Positions 7,592 to 18,725 of a stretch of DNA of 64,000 bases are shown here, in pieces (positions within the stretch are counted from its first letter, which is position 1; each line of letters opens with the position of its first letter). The notes beneath the pieces were generated by a model. That model was not told the DNA's origin, searched no databases, and saw only the letters and a list, made by a program, of their open reading frames with translations. Location of the stretch: the NCBI RefSeq assembly GCF_001270065.2, contig NZ_LFYT02000002.1, positions 186,001 through 250,000 on the forward strand. Direction: 5' to 3'. Origin of the DNA: Limnohabitans planktonicus II-D5 (GTDB lineage Bacteria > Pseudomonadota > Gammaproteobacteria > Burkholderiales > Burkholderiaceae_C). A program made the position numbers and the translations under genes.

Positions 7592-10498
7592 ATGCTGATG
7601 TCCACCCTTAAACCCTTGGCTGAACTCGAAAACCCGTCCGAATTCATCGCCCGCCACATTGGCATCAGCGCTGCAGACGAGCAGCACATGCTGGGCGTGA
7701 TCGGCGAGGCCTCTCGCCGCGCCCTGATCGAGTCCATCGTGCCGCGCAGCATCGCCCGCGCCCAGGCCATGGACTTGCCCGCCCCGGTGACCGAGGCCGC
7801 CGCGCTGGCCGAGCTCAAAAGCATGGCGCAGCAAAACCAGCTGCTCAAGAGTTTCATCGGCCAAGGCTATTACGGCACACACACGCCGGGTGTGATCCTG
7901 CGCAACATCCTGGAAAACCCCGCTTGGTACACCGCCTACACGCCCTACCAGGCCGAGATTTCACAAGGCCGCATGGAAGCGCTGGTGAACTTCCAGACCA
8001 TGGTGACCGACCTGACGGCGATGGACATCGCCAACGCCTCCATGCTGGACGAAGCCACCGCAGCCGCCGAGGCCATGACCTTGGCGATGCGCACGGTCAA
8101 AAGCAAAAGCAAAGTTTTCGTAGTCTCGCGCGCCTGCCACCCGCAGACCATCGAAGTGATCCAGACGCGTGCCCAACCGCTGGGCATTGAGGTGCTGGTG
8201 CCGCAAAGTGCCGACGCCTTCACCGCTGCGCTGAACGCCGAGCACTTCGCATCCCTGGTGCAGTACCCCTGCAGCACCGGGCTGGTGGAAGACCTCAGCG
8301 GCTACGCCGCCCAAAGCCATGCGCAATCCGCCGCCCTCATCGTGGCCGCCGACCTGCTGGCGCTCACGCTGCTCAAGGCCCCAGGCGAGATGGGTGCCGA
8401 CATCGTGGTCGGCACCACACAACGCTTGGGCATGCCCATGGGCGCAGGCGGCCCGCACGCAGCCTTCATGGCCTGCCGAGACGCCTACAAACGCTCGCTG
8501 CCCGGCCGCTTGGTGGGCGTGAGTGTGGACGTGCACGGCAAACCCGCTTACCGCCTGGCGCTGCAAACCCGCGAGCAACACATCCGCCGCGAAAAAGCCA
8601 CGAGTAACATCTGCACTGCGCAGGTCTTGCCCGCCGTGGTCGCCAGCATGTACGCCGTGTACCACGGCCCCGAGGGCTTGAAGCGCATTGCCCGCCGCGT
8701 GGCGACTTACACCGCGATCTTCGCGCAAGGTCTGCAGAGCCTGGGCTTCAAGCTGCGCAAAGAAACCGCCTTTGACACCGTGTGGATCGCCATCGGCGAG
8801 TCCTCGGCCTCACTCATCGAACGGGCTCGGCACGACGGCATGAACCTGCGCAAAGCTTGCGACAAGAGCGTATCGATCTCGCTGGACGAAACCACCACGC
8901 GCGATGACATCCACGCCCTGTGGCAAGTGTTCGCAGCCGAATCAACCAACCCGGGCCAGGCACTGCCCAGCTTCGATGCGTTTGAAAAAGGCATCGAGCC
9001 GCTGATCCCGACCGAGCTGCGCCGCACCAGCGATTTCCTCACGCACCCCGTCTTCAACCGTTACCACTCCGAGACCGGCATGCTTCGCTACATCCGCCAG
9101 CTGTCCGACAAGGACCTAGCACTGGACCGCAGCATGATCCCACTGGGCAGCTGCACCATGAAGCTCAACGCCACCAGCGAGATGATCCCCATCACCTGGC
9201 CCGAGTTTGCTAACGTCCACCCCTTTGCCCCGGCCGACCAACTGGCAGGCTACCAACTGCTGGACCAGCAGCTGCGCGACTGGCTGTGCCAAGCCACGGG
9301 TTACAAAGGCATCAGCCTGCAGCCCAATGCCGGATCGCAAGGCGAATACGCCGGTCTTTTGGTCATTCAGGCCTACCACCGCGCCCAAGGCCAGAGCCAC
9401 CGCAACATTTGCCTGATCCCGTCCAGCGCCCACGGCACCAACCCCGCCAGCGCTCAGATGGTCGGCATGCAAGTCGTCGTCACCAAGTGTGACGAGAACG
9501 GCAACGTGGACATGGTCGACCTGCAGGCCAAGTGCGAGCAACACAGCGCGAATCTGGCCGCCGTGATGATCACCTACCCCAGCACACACGGCGTGTTCGA
9601 GACGCAAGTCAAGCAGCTCTGCGAACTGGTGCACCAACACGGCGGTCGTGTGTACGTGGACGGTGCCAACATGAACGCCCTGGTGGGCGTGGCCGCACCG
9701 GGCGAGTTTGGCGGTGACGTGAGCCACCTGAACCTGCACAAGACTTTCTGCATTCCGCACGGCGGTGGCGGCCCCGGCGTCGGCCCCGTTTGCGTGGTGG
9801 AAGACCTGGTGCCTTACCTGCCGGGTCACGCCACTAGCGGTGTGCCGGTCAACGGTGTGGGCGCTGTCAGCGCTGCGCCGCTGGGCAATGCCGCGGTGCT
9901 GCCCATCAGCTGGATGTACTGCCGCATGATGGGTGCCGAGGGCCTGAAGCACGCGACCGAGTCGGCCATTTTGGCGGCCAACTACATCAGCAAGCGCCTG
10001 GCCCCCCACTACCCCACGCTCTACGCCAGTGACAACGGCCATGTGGCCCACGAGTGCATCCTGGACCTGCGCCACTTCAAAGAAACCTGCGGCGTGATGG
10101 CCGAAGACGTGGCCAAACGCTTGATGGACTATGGCTTTCACGCGCCCACGCTGAGCTTCCCTGTGGCCAACACCCTGATGGTCGAGCCCACCGAAAGCGA
10201 AACGCTCGAAGAGATCGACCGCTTCATCGACGCCATGATCGCCATCCGCGAAGAAATCCGCCAAGTCGAAGCCGGCACCTGGCCACAAGACAACAACCCG
10301 TTGAAACACGCGCCGCACACCGCTGACAGCCTGCTGGGCAGCGAATGGGCCCGCCCCTACAGCCGCGAAGTCGGTGCCGCGCAAGCCCAGCGCGTGCCGG
10401 GCAGCGTGAAGTACTGGCCACAGGTGGGCCGGGTCGACAACGTCTACGGTGACCGCAACCTGTTTTGCAGCTGCATTCCTTTGAGCGACTACGCATAA
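7592..10498 (+). CDS. gcvP: Glycine dehydrogenase (decarboxylating), P protein
   Basis: 968 aa, the long single-chain form made of fused alpha- and beta-like halves. It decarboxylates glycine with pyridoxal phosphate and loads the aminomethyl group on GcvH. The PLP lysine is Lys717 in [20 protein letters not shown]; the N-terminal half has [18 protein letters not shown]. Two near starts exist (ATG 7592 and 7598); both lack a strong ribosome site, with only AGGTAAAC close by. Third gene of the gcv operon. A composite repeat element starts 10 nt after the stop and separates it from the second glycine riboswitch. Confidence 0.97.
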   Translation: MLMSTLKPLAELENPSEFIARHIGISAADEQHMLGVIGEASRRALIESIVPRSIARAQAMDLPAPVTEAAALAELKSMAQQNQLLKSFIGQGYYGTHTPGVILRNILENPAWYTAYTPYQAEISQGRMEALVNFQTMVTDLTAMDIANASMLDEATAAAEAMTLAMRTVKSKSKVFVVSRACHPQTIEVIQTRAQPLGIEVLVPQSADAFTAALNAEHFASLVQYPCSTGLVEDLSGYAAQSHAQSAALIVAADLLALTLLKAPGEMGADIVVGTTQRLGMPMGAGGPHAAFMACRDAYKRSLPGRLVGVSVDVHGKPAYRLALQTREQHIRREKATSNICTAQVLPAVVASMYAVYHGPEGLKRIARRVATYTAIFAQGLQSLGFKLRKETAFDTVWIAIGESSASLIERARHDGMNLRKACDKSVSISLDETTTRDDIHALWQVFAAESTNPGQALPSFDAFEKGIEPLIPTELRRTSDFLTHPVFNRYHSETGMLRYIRQLSDKDLALDRSMIPLGSCTMKLNATSEMIPITWPEFANVHPFAPADQLAGYQLLDQQLRDWLCQATGYKGISLQPNAGSQGEYAGLLVIQAYHRAQGQSHRNICLIPSSAHGTNPASAQMVGMQVVVTKCDENGNVDMVDLQAKCEQHSANLAAVMITYPSTHGVFETQVKQLCELVHQHGGRVYVDGANMNALVGVAAPGEFGGDVSHLNLHKTFCIPHGGGGPGVGPVCVVEDLVPYLPGHATSGVPVNGVGAVSAAPLGNAAVLPISWMYCRMMGAEGLKHATESAILAANYISKRLAPHYPTLYASDNGHVAHECILDLRHFKETCGVMAEDVAKRLMDYGFHAPTLSFPVANTLMVEPTESETLEEIDRFIDAMIAIREEIRQVEAGTWPQDNNPLKHAPHTADSLLGSEWARPYSREVGAAQAQRVPGSVKYWPQVGRVDNVYGDRNLFCSCIPLSDYA

Positions 10499-10508
10499 TC
10501 CATACACG

Positions 10509-10783
10509 ATTGATCCGGCACGCTGAAGTTTGAAATGTGTGAAAAATGTGCAAGAAGTGTCATCTCGTAGGTCGGTACTCGCAGAGTCCGACGTTATGGG
10601 TCTCGGCACATGCTCATGTCGGAGTCTTCGACCGCCGACCTACAACATCTTCGAGCCTTTTACTTCGCAGGTCGGTGTTCGCAGAGTCCGACTTGATGGG
10701 TTTGGCACAGGCCCATGTCGGGGTCTTCAACCACCGACCTACGACATCTTTGAGCGTTGAAAACGTCACAGGGCCGAATCAAT
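10509..10783. repeat. Composite repeat element: ATTGATYCGGC termini enclosing two family-A REP pairs
   Basis: The left terminus begins ATTGATCCGGCACGCTGAAG (10509) and the right one ends CACAGGGCCGAATCAAT (10783); the outermost 12 bases form an inverted repeat. Inside are two REP pairs (10567-10643 and about 10668-10742). The forward arm is GTAGGTCGG-TACTCGCAGAGT-CCGAC: GTCGG pairs with CCGAC, ACTC with GAGT. The reverse arm starts GTCGGAGTC and ends CCGACCTAC. The GTAG tetranucleotide 5' of the hairpin is the mark of REPs mobilised by RAYT transposases. The element sits 10 nt after the gcvP stop. Confidence 0.85.
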
Positions 10784-10814
10784 CAGGAAGAACACCGATT
10801 CAAAACCAAAAAAT

Positions 10815-11010
10815 CCCGCATCGGGAGAGACTGTCAACCGCAGACAGCGCCGAAGGAGCAACCACCCCGGAAACTCTCAGGCCAAAGGACCGATGCAGGT
10901 CGACACATCCGTGTCAAAAACTCTGAAGAGCGCCCCCGATTCGTCACCGGGGTCCACCGCAGGAGCAAGCCTCATCCGAGGTGAATCTCTCAGGTTTCAA
11001 ACAGAGGGGG
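10815..11010 (+). promoter_or_regulatory. Second tandem glycine riboswitch, upstream of dadA-sdaA-ltaE
   Basis: Aptamer 1 (10821-10893) has TCGGGAGAG, GCGCCGAAGGAGCAA and CTCTCAGGCCAAAGGACCGA, a good match to the class. Aptamer 2 (10921-11010) is recognisable but deviant: GAAGAG for GGAGAG, CCGCAGGAGCAA for CCGAAGGAGCAA, and CTCTCAGGTTTCAAACAGAG, which lacks the usual AAGGAC. Downstream, CAAACAG (10998-11004) can pair with CTGTTTG (11046-11052) around a GCGCAC/GTGCGC hairpin (11018-11034), a possible expression platform without a clear U tract. The dehydrogenase start lies 67 nt downstream. Confidence 0.88.
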
Positions 11011-11077
11011 TCATGCCGCGCACATTCGGTGCGCAGCGTGTCCACCTGTTTGAGACGTTTTGAAGAGAAAACTCCTT

Positions 11078-12343
11078 ATGAAAAAACACATGGTCATCAT
11101 TGGCGGCGGCATCACCGGCGTCACCTCCGCCTACGCCCTGGCCCAACAGGGCATCCAGGTCACCCTGATCGAGAAAAACCGCTACCCCGGCATGGAAACG
11201 TCCTATGCCAATGGCGGGCAACTGTCGGCCTCCAATGCCGAAGTCTGGACCCATCCGTCCACGATCATCAAGGGCCTCAAATGGATGCTGCAAAGCGATG
11301 CGCCCCTGCTCATGAACCCCGCCCCCACCTGGCACAAGCTCAGCTGGATGGCCGAGTTCGTGGCCGCCATTCCCAAATACAAAGACAACACCATCGCCAC
11401 GGCCCGGCTGGCCATTGAATCGCGCGAGCACCACTTTGCCTGGGCCAAGGCTGAGGGCATCGACTTTGACCACAAGCGCGAAGGCATCTTGCACATCTAC
11501 CGCGACAAAAAAGGCTTTGACCACGCGGGCGAAGTCTCCAAGCTGCTGGCCCAAGGCGGCCTGCCCCGCCGCGCCGTGACGCCCGACGAAATGAAAGCCA
11601 TCGAACCGACCCTGCAAGGCCAGTACTACGGCGGCTATTTCACCGAAAGCGACTCCACCGGCGACATCCACAAATTCACCTTCGGCCTGGCCAAGGCCTG
11701 CGAGCGCCTGGGCGTGAAAATCTTGACTGAACATCAGGTACTGAATGTCGCATCGAACGGCCAAACCGCCACGGTGCAAGTGCAGCACCAGGGCCAGACC
11801 GAGACGCTGAATTTTGACGGCATCGTGATCTGTGCGGGCGTGCATGGCCGCAGCCTGGCCGCGCAGTTGGGCGACCGCCTGAACATCTACCCCGTCAAGG
11901 GCTACTCGATCACCGTGGGCCTGAATGACGCCGCCAGCCAAGCCGCCGCGCCGCAGGTGAGCTTGCTGGACGACGAGACCAAGCTGGTCACGAGCCGATT
12001 GGGCGCAGACCGCTTCCGTGTGGCGGGCACGGCCGAGTTCAACGGCATCGACCTGGACATCCGCGCCGACCGCATCAAGCCCTTGGTCAACTGGGTCAAC
12101 CAATGCTTCCCCGGCGTGGACACGCGCCGCGCCGAGCCCTGGGCTGGTCTGCGCCCCATGATGCCCAACATGCTGCCGCGTGTAGGCTCGGGCAAAAAGG
12201 CCAATGTGTTCTACAACACCGGCCATGGGCACCTGGGCTGGACACTCTCGGCCATCACGGCGCAGCATCTGGCTGGGCATGTGTTGGCGTGGTCGCACGC
12301 CAACGTGTCGCCTGCAGGCCCCACGCGTCTGGCGCAAGCCTGA
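11078..12343 (+). CDS. dadA: DadA-type FAD-dependent D-amino-acid dehydrogenase
   Basis: 421 aa from ATG 11078. A DAO-fold flavoprotein expected to oxidise an amino acid to a keto acid plus ammonia and feed electrons to the respiratory chain. [17 protein letters not shown] near the N-terminus binds [21 protein letters not shown] is the DadA-type signature; [10 protein letters not shown] lies near the C-terminus. An upstream TTG (11060) is in frame, but ATG 11078 has GAAGAGA about 9 nt away. First gene after the second glycine riboswitch, which suggests glycine or a related amino acid as physiological substrate. A glycine oxidase role is possible. The family is sure, the substrate is inference. 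Confidence 0.85.
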   Translation: MKKHMVIIGGGITGVTSAYALAQQGIQVTLIEKNRYPGMETSYANGGQLSASNAEVWTHPSTIIKGLKWMLQSDAPLLMNPAPTWHKLSWMAEFVAAIPKYKDNTIATARLAIESREHHFAWAKAEGIDFDHKREGILHIYRDKKGFDHAGEVSKLLAQGGLPRRAVTPDEMKAIEPTLQGQYYGGYFTESDSTGDIHKFTFGLAKACERLGVKILTEHQVLNVASNGQTATVQVQHQGQTETLNFDGIVICAGVHGRSLAAQLGDRLNIYPVKGYSITVGLNDAASQAAAPQVSLLDDETKLVTSRLGADRFRVAGTAEFNGIDLDIRADRIKPLVNWVNQCFPGVDTRRAEPWAGLRPMMPNMLPRVGSGKKANVFYNTGHGHLGWTLSAITAQHLAGHVLAWSHANVSPAGPTRLAQA

Positions 12344-12369
12344 CACCCCCCGCCACCAGGAGCGTTCTC

Positions 12370-13761
<1,392 letters not shown>

Positions 13762-13789
13762 AGCCGCCCCGCCCAACAAGCCCCCTGTA

Positions 13790-14857
13790 ATGAAAAACAC
13801 CATGAACACCACACAACAACAATTTGCCAGCGACAACTACGCAGGGGCCTGCCCTGAAGCCCTTCAAGCCCTGTTGGAGGCCAACGACAGCGGCCATGAG
13901 CCCGCCTATGGCGATGACCGCTGGACTGAGCGCTCGAGCAACATGCTGCGTGAGCTGTTCGAAATTGATTGCGACGTGTATTACGTCTTCAACGGCACCG
14001 CTGCCAATTCCCTGGCGCTCGCCGCCATGTGCCAAAGCTACCACTCGGTCATTTGCACCCCGGTGGCACACATCGAAACCGATGAATGCGGGGGGCCGGA
14101 GTTTTTCTCCAATGGCTCCAAGTTGCTGGTGGCCGAAGGCCTGTCCGCCGCGGCGCAACGCGGCAAACTCACACCCGAGGCGATTGAAACCCTGGTCACC
14201 AAACGCAGTGACATCCACTACCCCCGGCCCAAAGTGGCCTCCATCACCCAAGCCACCGAGCTGGGCACGGTCTACAGCGTGGACGAAGTTCGCGCGCTGT
14301 CGTGGATGGCCAAAAAACACAAGCTCAAACTGCACATGGACGGGGCGCGATTTGCCAATGCCGTGGCGCACCTGGGCTGCAAACCGGCCGAGATCACCTG
14401 GAAAGCCGGGGTCGATGTGCTGTGTTTTGGGGGCACCAAAAATGGTCTGCCGGTGGGCGAAGCGGTGGTCTTTTTTGACCGTGAGCTGTCGCAAGACTTT
14501 GCCTGGCGCGTCAAGCAGGCCGGGCAATTGGCCTCCAAGATGCGCTTCATTTCGGCCCCCTGGGTGGGTTTGCTCGACAACAACACCTGGTTGCGCAACG
14601 CGGGCCATGCCAATGCCATGGCGCAGCGCTTGTACAAGGGCATGTTGCAAATCCAAGGTGTCCAGGTGTTGCACGCCCCCGAGGCCAACGGCGTTTTTGC
14701 CCACTTGCCCAAAGCCCTGGTCGATGCGCTGCACGCCAAGGGCTGGAAGTTCTACCAATTCATTGCGGGCAGCGGCTGCCGCTTCATGTGCGCCTGGGAC
14801 ACGACGCAAGCCTCGGTGGACGCCTTGCTGGCCGACATGCACAGTTTGAACGTTTGA
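13790..14857 (+). CDS. ltaE: Low-specificity L-threonine aldolase
   Basis: About 355 aa PLP enzyme of fold type I that splits threonine (and allo-threonine) to glycine and acetaldehyde. The SDNYAGACPEAL and EPAYGDDRWT motifs open the protein; the PLP lysine is Lys217 in CFGGTKNGLPVGEAV; LHMDGARFANA supplies the cofactor-ring Asp. ATG 13790 or 13802 could be the start and neither has a clear ribosome site. An upstream TTG at 13751 would overlap sdaA. It follows sdaA by 28 nt, so it probably shares the riboswitch-controlled transcript. Beta-eliminating lyase relatives are the only alternative. Confidence 0.92.
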   Translation: MKNTMNTTQQQFASDNYAGACPEALQALLEANDSGHEPAYGDDRWTERSSNMLRELFEIDCDVYYVFNGTAANSLALAAMCQSYHSVICTPVAHIETDECGGPEFFSNGSKLLVAEGLSAAAQRGKLTPEAIETLVTKRSDIHYPRPKVASITQATELGTVYSVDEVRALSWMAKKHKLKLHMDGARFANAVAHLGCKPAEITWKAGVDVLCFGGTKNGLPVGEAVVFFDRELSQDFAWRVKQAGQLASKMRFISAPWVGLLDNNTWLRNAGHANAMAQRLYKGMLQIQGVQVLHAPEANGVFAHLPKALVDALHAKGWKFYQFIAGSGCRFMCAWDTTQASVDALLADMHSLNV

Positions 14858-14948
14858 GTCAGAACTGCGGCCCCTGCCCGGCGAGCATCGTGGACAATGA
14901 GCAGCCCACACACCTCTCGCCCATGCGCATCAAGAGAACAAGACCGCC

Positions 14949-15431
14949 ATGCCCCTCCAAGTCCTGCCCGTTGATTATCAAAACCCCACCCACCGCACCG
15001 CTTTGGTGATGCTGCTGGACGCTTACGCCCAAGACCCCATGGGCGGCGGCCAAGCGCTGGCCCAGGATGTGAAAGTACGCCTGTGCGATGACCTGGCGGC
15101 ACGACCGGCAGCGGCCAGCTTCATCGCCTGGCTGGGCGATGCGCCCGTGGGTCTGGTCAACTGCATCGAGGGCTATTCGACTTTCAAGGCGCAGCCCCTG
15201 ATGAACATCCACGACATCGCCGTGCTGCCGGGCCACCGGGGCGCGGGCGTCGGTCAGGCTTTGCTGTCGGCCGCCGAGCAACACGTCAAAGACCACGGCT
15301 GCTGCAAGCTCACGCTGGAAGTGCTCACGGGCAATGCACGCGCCCTGTCGAGCTACCTGCGTTTTGGCTTTGCGCCCTATGCTCTCGACCCGGACGCTGG
15401 GCAGGCCAGCTTCATGCAAAAGTGGCTTTGA
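14949..15431 (+). CDS. GNAT-family N-acetyltransferase
   Basis: 160 aa single-domain acetyltransferase. The acetyl-CoA loop is seen in DIAVLPGHRGAGVGQALLSA (residues about 90-110), and the C-terminus has the YLRFGF element typical of GNAT enzymes. It transfers an acetyl group from acetyl-CoA to an amine; the acceptor is unknown. Start ATG 14949 is preceded by a purine-rich AAGAGAACAAG. It follows ltaE by 91 nt on the same strand and may be the last gene of the dadA-sdaA-ltaE unit. A GC-rich hairpin lies downstream. Confidence 0.9.
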   Translation: MPLQVLPVDYQNPTHRTALVMLLDAYAQDPMGGGQALAQDVKVRLCDDLAARPAAASFIAWLGDAPVGLVNCIEGYSTFKAQPLMNIHDIAVLPGHRGAGVGQALLSAAEQHVKDHGCCKLTLEVLTGNARALSSYLRFGFAPYALDPDAGQASFMQKWL

Positions 15432-15548
15432 TCACAGGAGCCAGCGCCTGAAGGTTGACTGCTTGCAGCGCTGGTTTGCCTGATTGTTGAGACTCGATGG
15501 ACACTGCCCGTGGACAGGGCCAGTTCCCAGTGCTGATCGACTCATTCG

Positions 15549-15576
15549 GCAAAGGTCAAGCGGGCTTGGCCTTTGC
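15549..15576. terminator. Possible bidirectional hairpin between convergent genes
   Basis: A 12-bp stem with one mismatch (GCAAAGGTCAAG against CTTGGCCTTTGC) and a 4-nt loop lies between the GNAT gene and the oppositely oriented DUF349 gene. No U tract follows on either strand, so terminator function is uncertain. Confidence 0.3.
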
Positions 15577-15586
15577 CCTTTGACCC

Positions 15587-18352
15587 TCAACGGCGCAGCA
15601 GGTTTTTCAGCGCGGTTTGCAAACGACGCGCCGTATCGGCGTCATGCGGTCCCGACAGCACTTGCGCCACGTCCTGGCTCCAGGTTTCGGCGGGGCCGGG
15701 CTGGTTGCGCTGAGTCAGCAGTTGCAATTGCAGGGCACGACGCTCTGACAAATGGTCTGCAGGCGTAGGCACTTCAGCCGCCATTTCCAGACGCAGCAAA
15801 GCCGTGGCCGCAGGCGCCTTGGCGGCTGAGCTGATGGCCTGCGTCCAGGCTTGGCGGGCGGTGGCGTTGACGGCCTTGCCCAGTTCCTGAGCAGTAGGCA
15901 GTGCATCAGCTTGTCGGTCTTGCCAGGCGCCCATCAAGCGCGTGAGGGTTTCGCCATGGGCCTGTGCGGCCAATTTGCGCAAGGACATTTCGGCGCGCTC
16001 CATGGCGTCGCGTTGGGCACGGAAAGCGGTATCGCCCAGACGCGGGCCGCGTTCGCCCCGGTCCTGGAAATCGCCACGGGGGAAACGGTCCCCGCGGTCA
16101 CCGCGATCCCCCGTGCGTGGGCCACGTTCACCCATGCGCCCTGGACGCTCGCCTGAGCGTTCGCCGGGACGGCCATCGCGGCGGCCATCACGGCCACCAA
16201 AAGTACCGGCAGGGGCTTCGGCTTTCTTTTGACCGGGACGGTCATCGCCACGCACAGCCACCACCGGTTTGGCGGGCTTGGGCGGGGTGACGACCGCTGC
16301 GGGCTCGGCCTGGGCGGCGTCGCCTTCGGGCGCCTCATCGGCTGCGGGTTCTGTCGCCGCTGGTGCCTGTGCGGCATCCGCGCTTGGAGCATCCTCAGCG
16401 GACGAAGAAACTGCGGCAGGTGTCTCATCCGCAGCTGCGGGAGGGGACACCTCAGCGGCCTTGGCTTGCGCAGCAGCCGCTTCAGCCTGGCCGCGCAGTG
16501 CGGCGTCCAGCGCAGCCATGGCGGCGCGGATTTGGGTGGCATCGCCGCTGGCGTTGGCAGCATCCAGGGCCTTTGACGCGTCAATGACGGCCCGGTCACG
16601 GGCACTGAGCTGGGTCACGGCTTGTTGGCGCTCTGCGCCTTTGCGCTGGAAGGCCTCGTCCAGGGGGGCGCGGAAAATTTCCCACAGCTTTTGTTCGGTC
16701 TTGCGGTCCAGCGGCACGGCTTGCGCCTCGGTCTGCCAGCGCAGCTGCAAGGCCTTGATGGCGTCCACGCGCAAAGCGGCGGCGCCCAGTTCGCGGGCTT
16801 CGTTGATCAGGGCTTGGCGACGCTCGATGCTGGCTTTTTGGGCAGCTTCCAGACGGGCGGCGGCCGCTTTGATGATGGCCTTCCACTGCGACTGCATTTC
16901 GCCAAAGGATTTTTCGCTCAGGTGGCCCGCATTGCGCCAGCGGTCGGCAAATTGGTGCAAGGCGCGCAACTGGCTGCGCCAGTCATCGCTTTGTGCCTGT
17001 TCCAGAGTCCAGGCCTTGACCTCTTCCATCAAGGCCACGCGCTGCGCACGGTGAGCGGCGGACTCTTGCTTGATCTGGTCCAGCCAGCCTTGCACGGTTT
17101 TGTAGGCTTCGTTGCAGGCCGCGTCAAAACGTTTCCACAGCGCATGGTTGGGCAAGCCGCCCTGGTCGGTTTGTTTCCAGCTTTCGCGCAGCTGGCGCAG
17201 GTTTTCCTGCATCTTGCGACCGCCCATGGCGGGGGTTTTGTCGGCACCCAGCAAGGCTTCGGCCTTGGTCACCAGTTCCTGGCGCAGCTGGTCAGCCCGC
17301 CAGCGCTGCCAGCCTTCGAGTTCACCAGCAGCCGTCAAGGCGTTGTGCACACGCTCGTCCAAAGCAGCGTCCAGATGCTTGCCATGGGTTTTGAGCACGG
17401 CGCGCAAGGCGGCTGCCGCACCGGCGGTCGCTTTGCCGTGGCCTTCGGCTACTTCTTTCTCAACAGCATCGAGCACTTCGGTCACGGCCACATTGGCGGC
17501 ATCACGCAGCGCTTGGCGTTGCGCCGGGTCCAATTTGGGCTTGGCGGGTTTGGCAGGCTGCTCGGCAGGCGCTGCGGAGGCCGTGGCCTCGCCACGCGAG
17601 CGGCGCACTTCGTCGGCCCACACGGGCACTGGAGGCAAAGGGGCCGACACATCGGCTTGCGCTTGCTGCGCCGACACCAGCGCTGCAGAAAAGCCATCCC
17701 AGACAGCCTGCAACTGGTTACTGGCGGCATCCAGCTGGGGGGGGAACTTCAGGTCCACACTGGGCCATGTGGCATGCGAGGTCAATTGGACTGACTGGGC
17801 CAACCACTGGGCCACATCGGCTTGCAATCCGGTCTGGCCCACTCGCGCCTCGGCAATGTGTTTGGTGGACAAAACCTCAATGCGCTGGGCCAGCAAGACG
17901 GCCGCTTCGCGCTGCACCATCACTTGGTGCTGCAAGTCTTCCACGCTTTTGACCACTTCGGCCAAGCGAATTTTCAGGCTGGCCAAAGGTTCGCGCGAAA
18001 GCGGGGCACCGGCTTTGGCTGCATCGCGCTGCCAGGCCAGGGCATCGGCAATGTTCAGGCGGGGTGCTTGCAGCATCTGCTCGGCTTTTTGCGCCCAGTC
18101 AATGGCCAAGGCTTCTTGACCTTGGGCACGTTTGATCTCGTCGAGTTTTTCTTTGAGGATTTTGGCCACGCCTTTGTCACGGGCTGACAGCTCACGGTAC
18201 ACCTCGTTCATCAGCTCGCCCGAAGGCTCGGTCTGAAGCCAGTCGCGCACACGGGCACTGCGCTCACCTGAAGTGGCTGCCGAAAAGGCGCCCCCGGTCA
18301 ATTGGTCAAGGGCGGCAAGGTCAAGAGGCTTAGAAGATGAGGTCACGGTCAA
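15587..18352 (-). CDS. DUF349 domain-containing protein with Ala/Pro linker and Arg/Gly-rich segment
   Basis: 921 aa protein of unknown function. Residues about 1-600 are long, mostly helical DUF349-type repeats rich in W/R/L with pattern LW..F..A (for example LWKRFDAACNEAYKTV and LWEIFRAPLDEAFQRK). Then comes an Ala/Pro/Glu-rich linker, a basic RG-rich stretch (GGRDGRRDGRPGER... GDRGDRGDRF) and a folded C-terminal domain of about 130 aa. No signal peptide or membrane segment. The start is a non-ATG codon: TTG 18352 or GTG 18346, neither with a clear ribosome site. The RG stretch suggests nucleic-acid binding (inference). Monocistronic, with long flanking gaps. Confidence 0.88.
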   Translation of the reverse strand: MTVTSSSKPLDLAALDQLTGGAFSAATSGERSARVRDWLQTEPSGELMNEVYRELSARDKGVAKILKEKLDEIKRAQGQEALAIDWAQKAEQMLQAPRLNIADALAWQRDAAKAGAPLSREPLASLKIRLAEVVKSVEDLQHQVMVQREAAVLLAQRIEVLSTKHIAEARVGQTGLQADVAQWLAQSVQLTSHATWPSVDLKFPPQLDAASNQLQAVWDGFSAALVSAQQAQADVSAPLPPVPVWADEVRRSRGEATASAAPAEQPAKPAKPKLDPAQRQALRDAANVAVTEVLDAVEKEVAEGHGKATAGAAAALRAVLKTHGKHLDAALDERVHNALTAAGELEGWQRWRADQLRQELVTKAEALLGADKTPAMGGRKMQENLRQLRESWKQTDQGGLPNHALWKRFDAACNEAYKTVQGWLDQIKQESAAHRAQRVALMEEVKAWTLEQAQSDDWRSQLRALHQFADRWRNAGHLSEKSFGEMQSQWKAIIKAAAARLEAAQKASIERRQALINEARELGAAALRVDAIKALQLRWQTEAQAVPLDRKTEQKLWEIFRAPLDEAFQRKGAERQQAVTQLSARDRAVIDASKALDAANASGDATQIRAAMAALDAALRGQAEAAAAQAKAAEVSPPAAADETPAAVSSSAEDAPSADAAQAPAATEPAADEAPEGDAAQAEPAAVVTPPKPAKPVVAVRGDDRPGQKKAEAPAGTFGGRDGRRDGRPGERSGERPGRMGERGPRTGDRGDRGDRFPRGDFQDRGERGPRLGDTAFRAQRDAMERAEMSLRKLAAQAHGETLTRLMGAWQDRQADALPTAQELGKAVNATARQAWTQAISSAAKAPAATALLRLEMAAEVPTPADHLSERRALQLQLLTQRNQPGPAETWSQDVAQVLSGPHDADTARRLQTALKNLLRR

Positions 18353-18567
18353 AACGCTTTAAAACACAATCCATGCCGAACACGGCATCAAGCAATGGAA
18401 CCGGATGCACAAGCCATCGTCATGCACATCCAGCCAAAAGCGGTATTTTCGCTGTTTATTTCCACATCACTCGCAACTCATGGCCTCTACAAGCCAATCT
18501 CTGTCTGATTTATGTGAAGTTTGGCCTCTATATATTGAAAAATCACACATATTTAAAATTAATATGC

Positions 18568-18595
18568 TTGACGTGATATGAAATGTTTCTAGAAT
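18568..18595 (+). promoter_or_regulatory. Strong sigma70-like promoter of the lytic transglycosylase gene
   Basis: TTGACG (18568-18573) and TAGAAT (18590-18595) are separated by 16 nt in AT-rich DNA. Transcription would start near 18602, giving a leader of about 125 nt. Confidence 0.65.
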
Positions 18596-18608
18596 TCGCC
18601 CAGTCCAT

Positions 18609-18630
18609 CCCTAGCTAGGGATAACCCTAG
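18609..18630. promoter_or_regulatory. Palindromic operator candidate CCCTAGCTAGGG plus a third half-site
   Basis: A perfect 12-bp palindrome CCCTAGCTAGGG (18609-18620) is followed after 4 nt by another CCCTAG (18625-18630). It lies just downstream of the predicted transcription start, where a bound protein would block transcription. The cognate regulator is unknown. Confidence 0.45.
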
Positions 18631-18725
18631 ACCACCCGCCTGGTTCAAGCTGCAAGTGCATCAGCACTGTCAGCAGCTTCCTGCCCCCAACCTACAAGCC
18701 CAGTGACTGAGTCATTTGGCTTGGC

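Larger units (their letters stand above)
18353..18725. other. 373-bp divergent intergenic region, AT-rich in the middle
   Basis: It separates the DUF349 gene (minus) from the lytic transglycosylase gene (plus). The AT-rich centre (18520-18600) holds the promoter listed separately, followed by a palindrome. I see no open frame or RNA gene in it, and no clear promoter for the DUF349 side. Confidence 0.6.

Noticed and set aside
12103..12369. N-terminal extension of sdaA
   Set aside because: It overlaps dadA in another frame and is not conserved; ATG 12370 has AGGAG and the family N-terminus.
16269..17794. Long plus-strand frames opposite the DUF349 gene
   Set aside because: Low-complexity Ala/Ser/Gly composition, no motif, and antisense to a recognisable protein.
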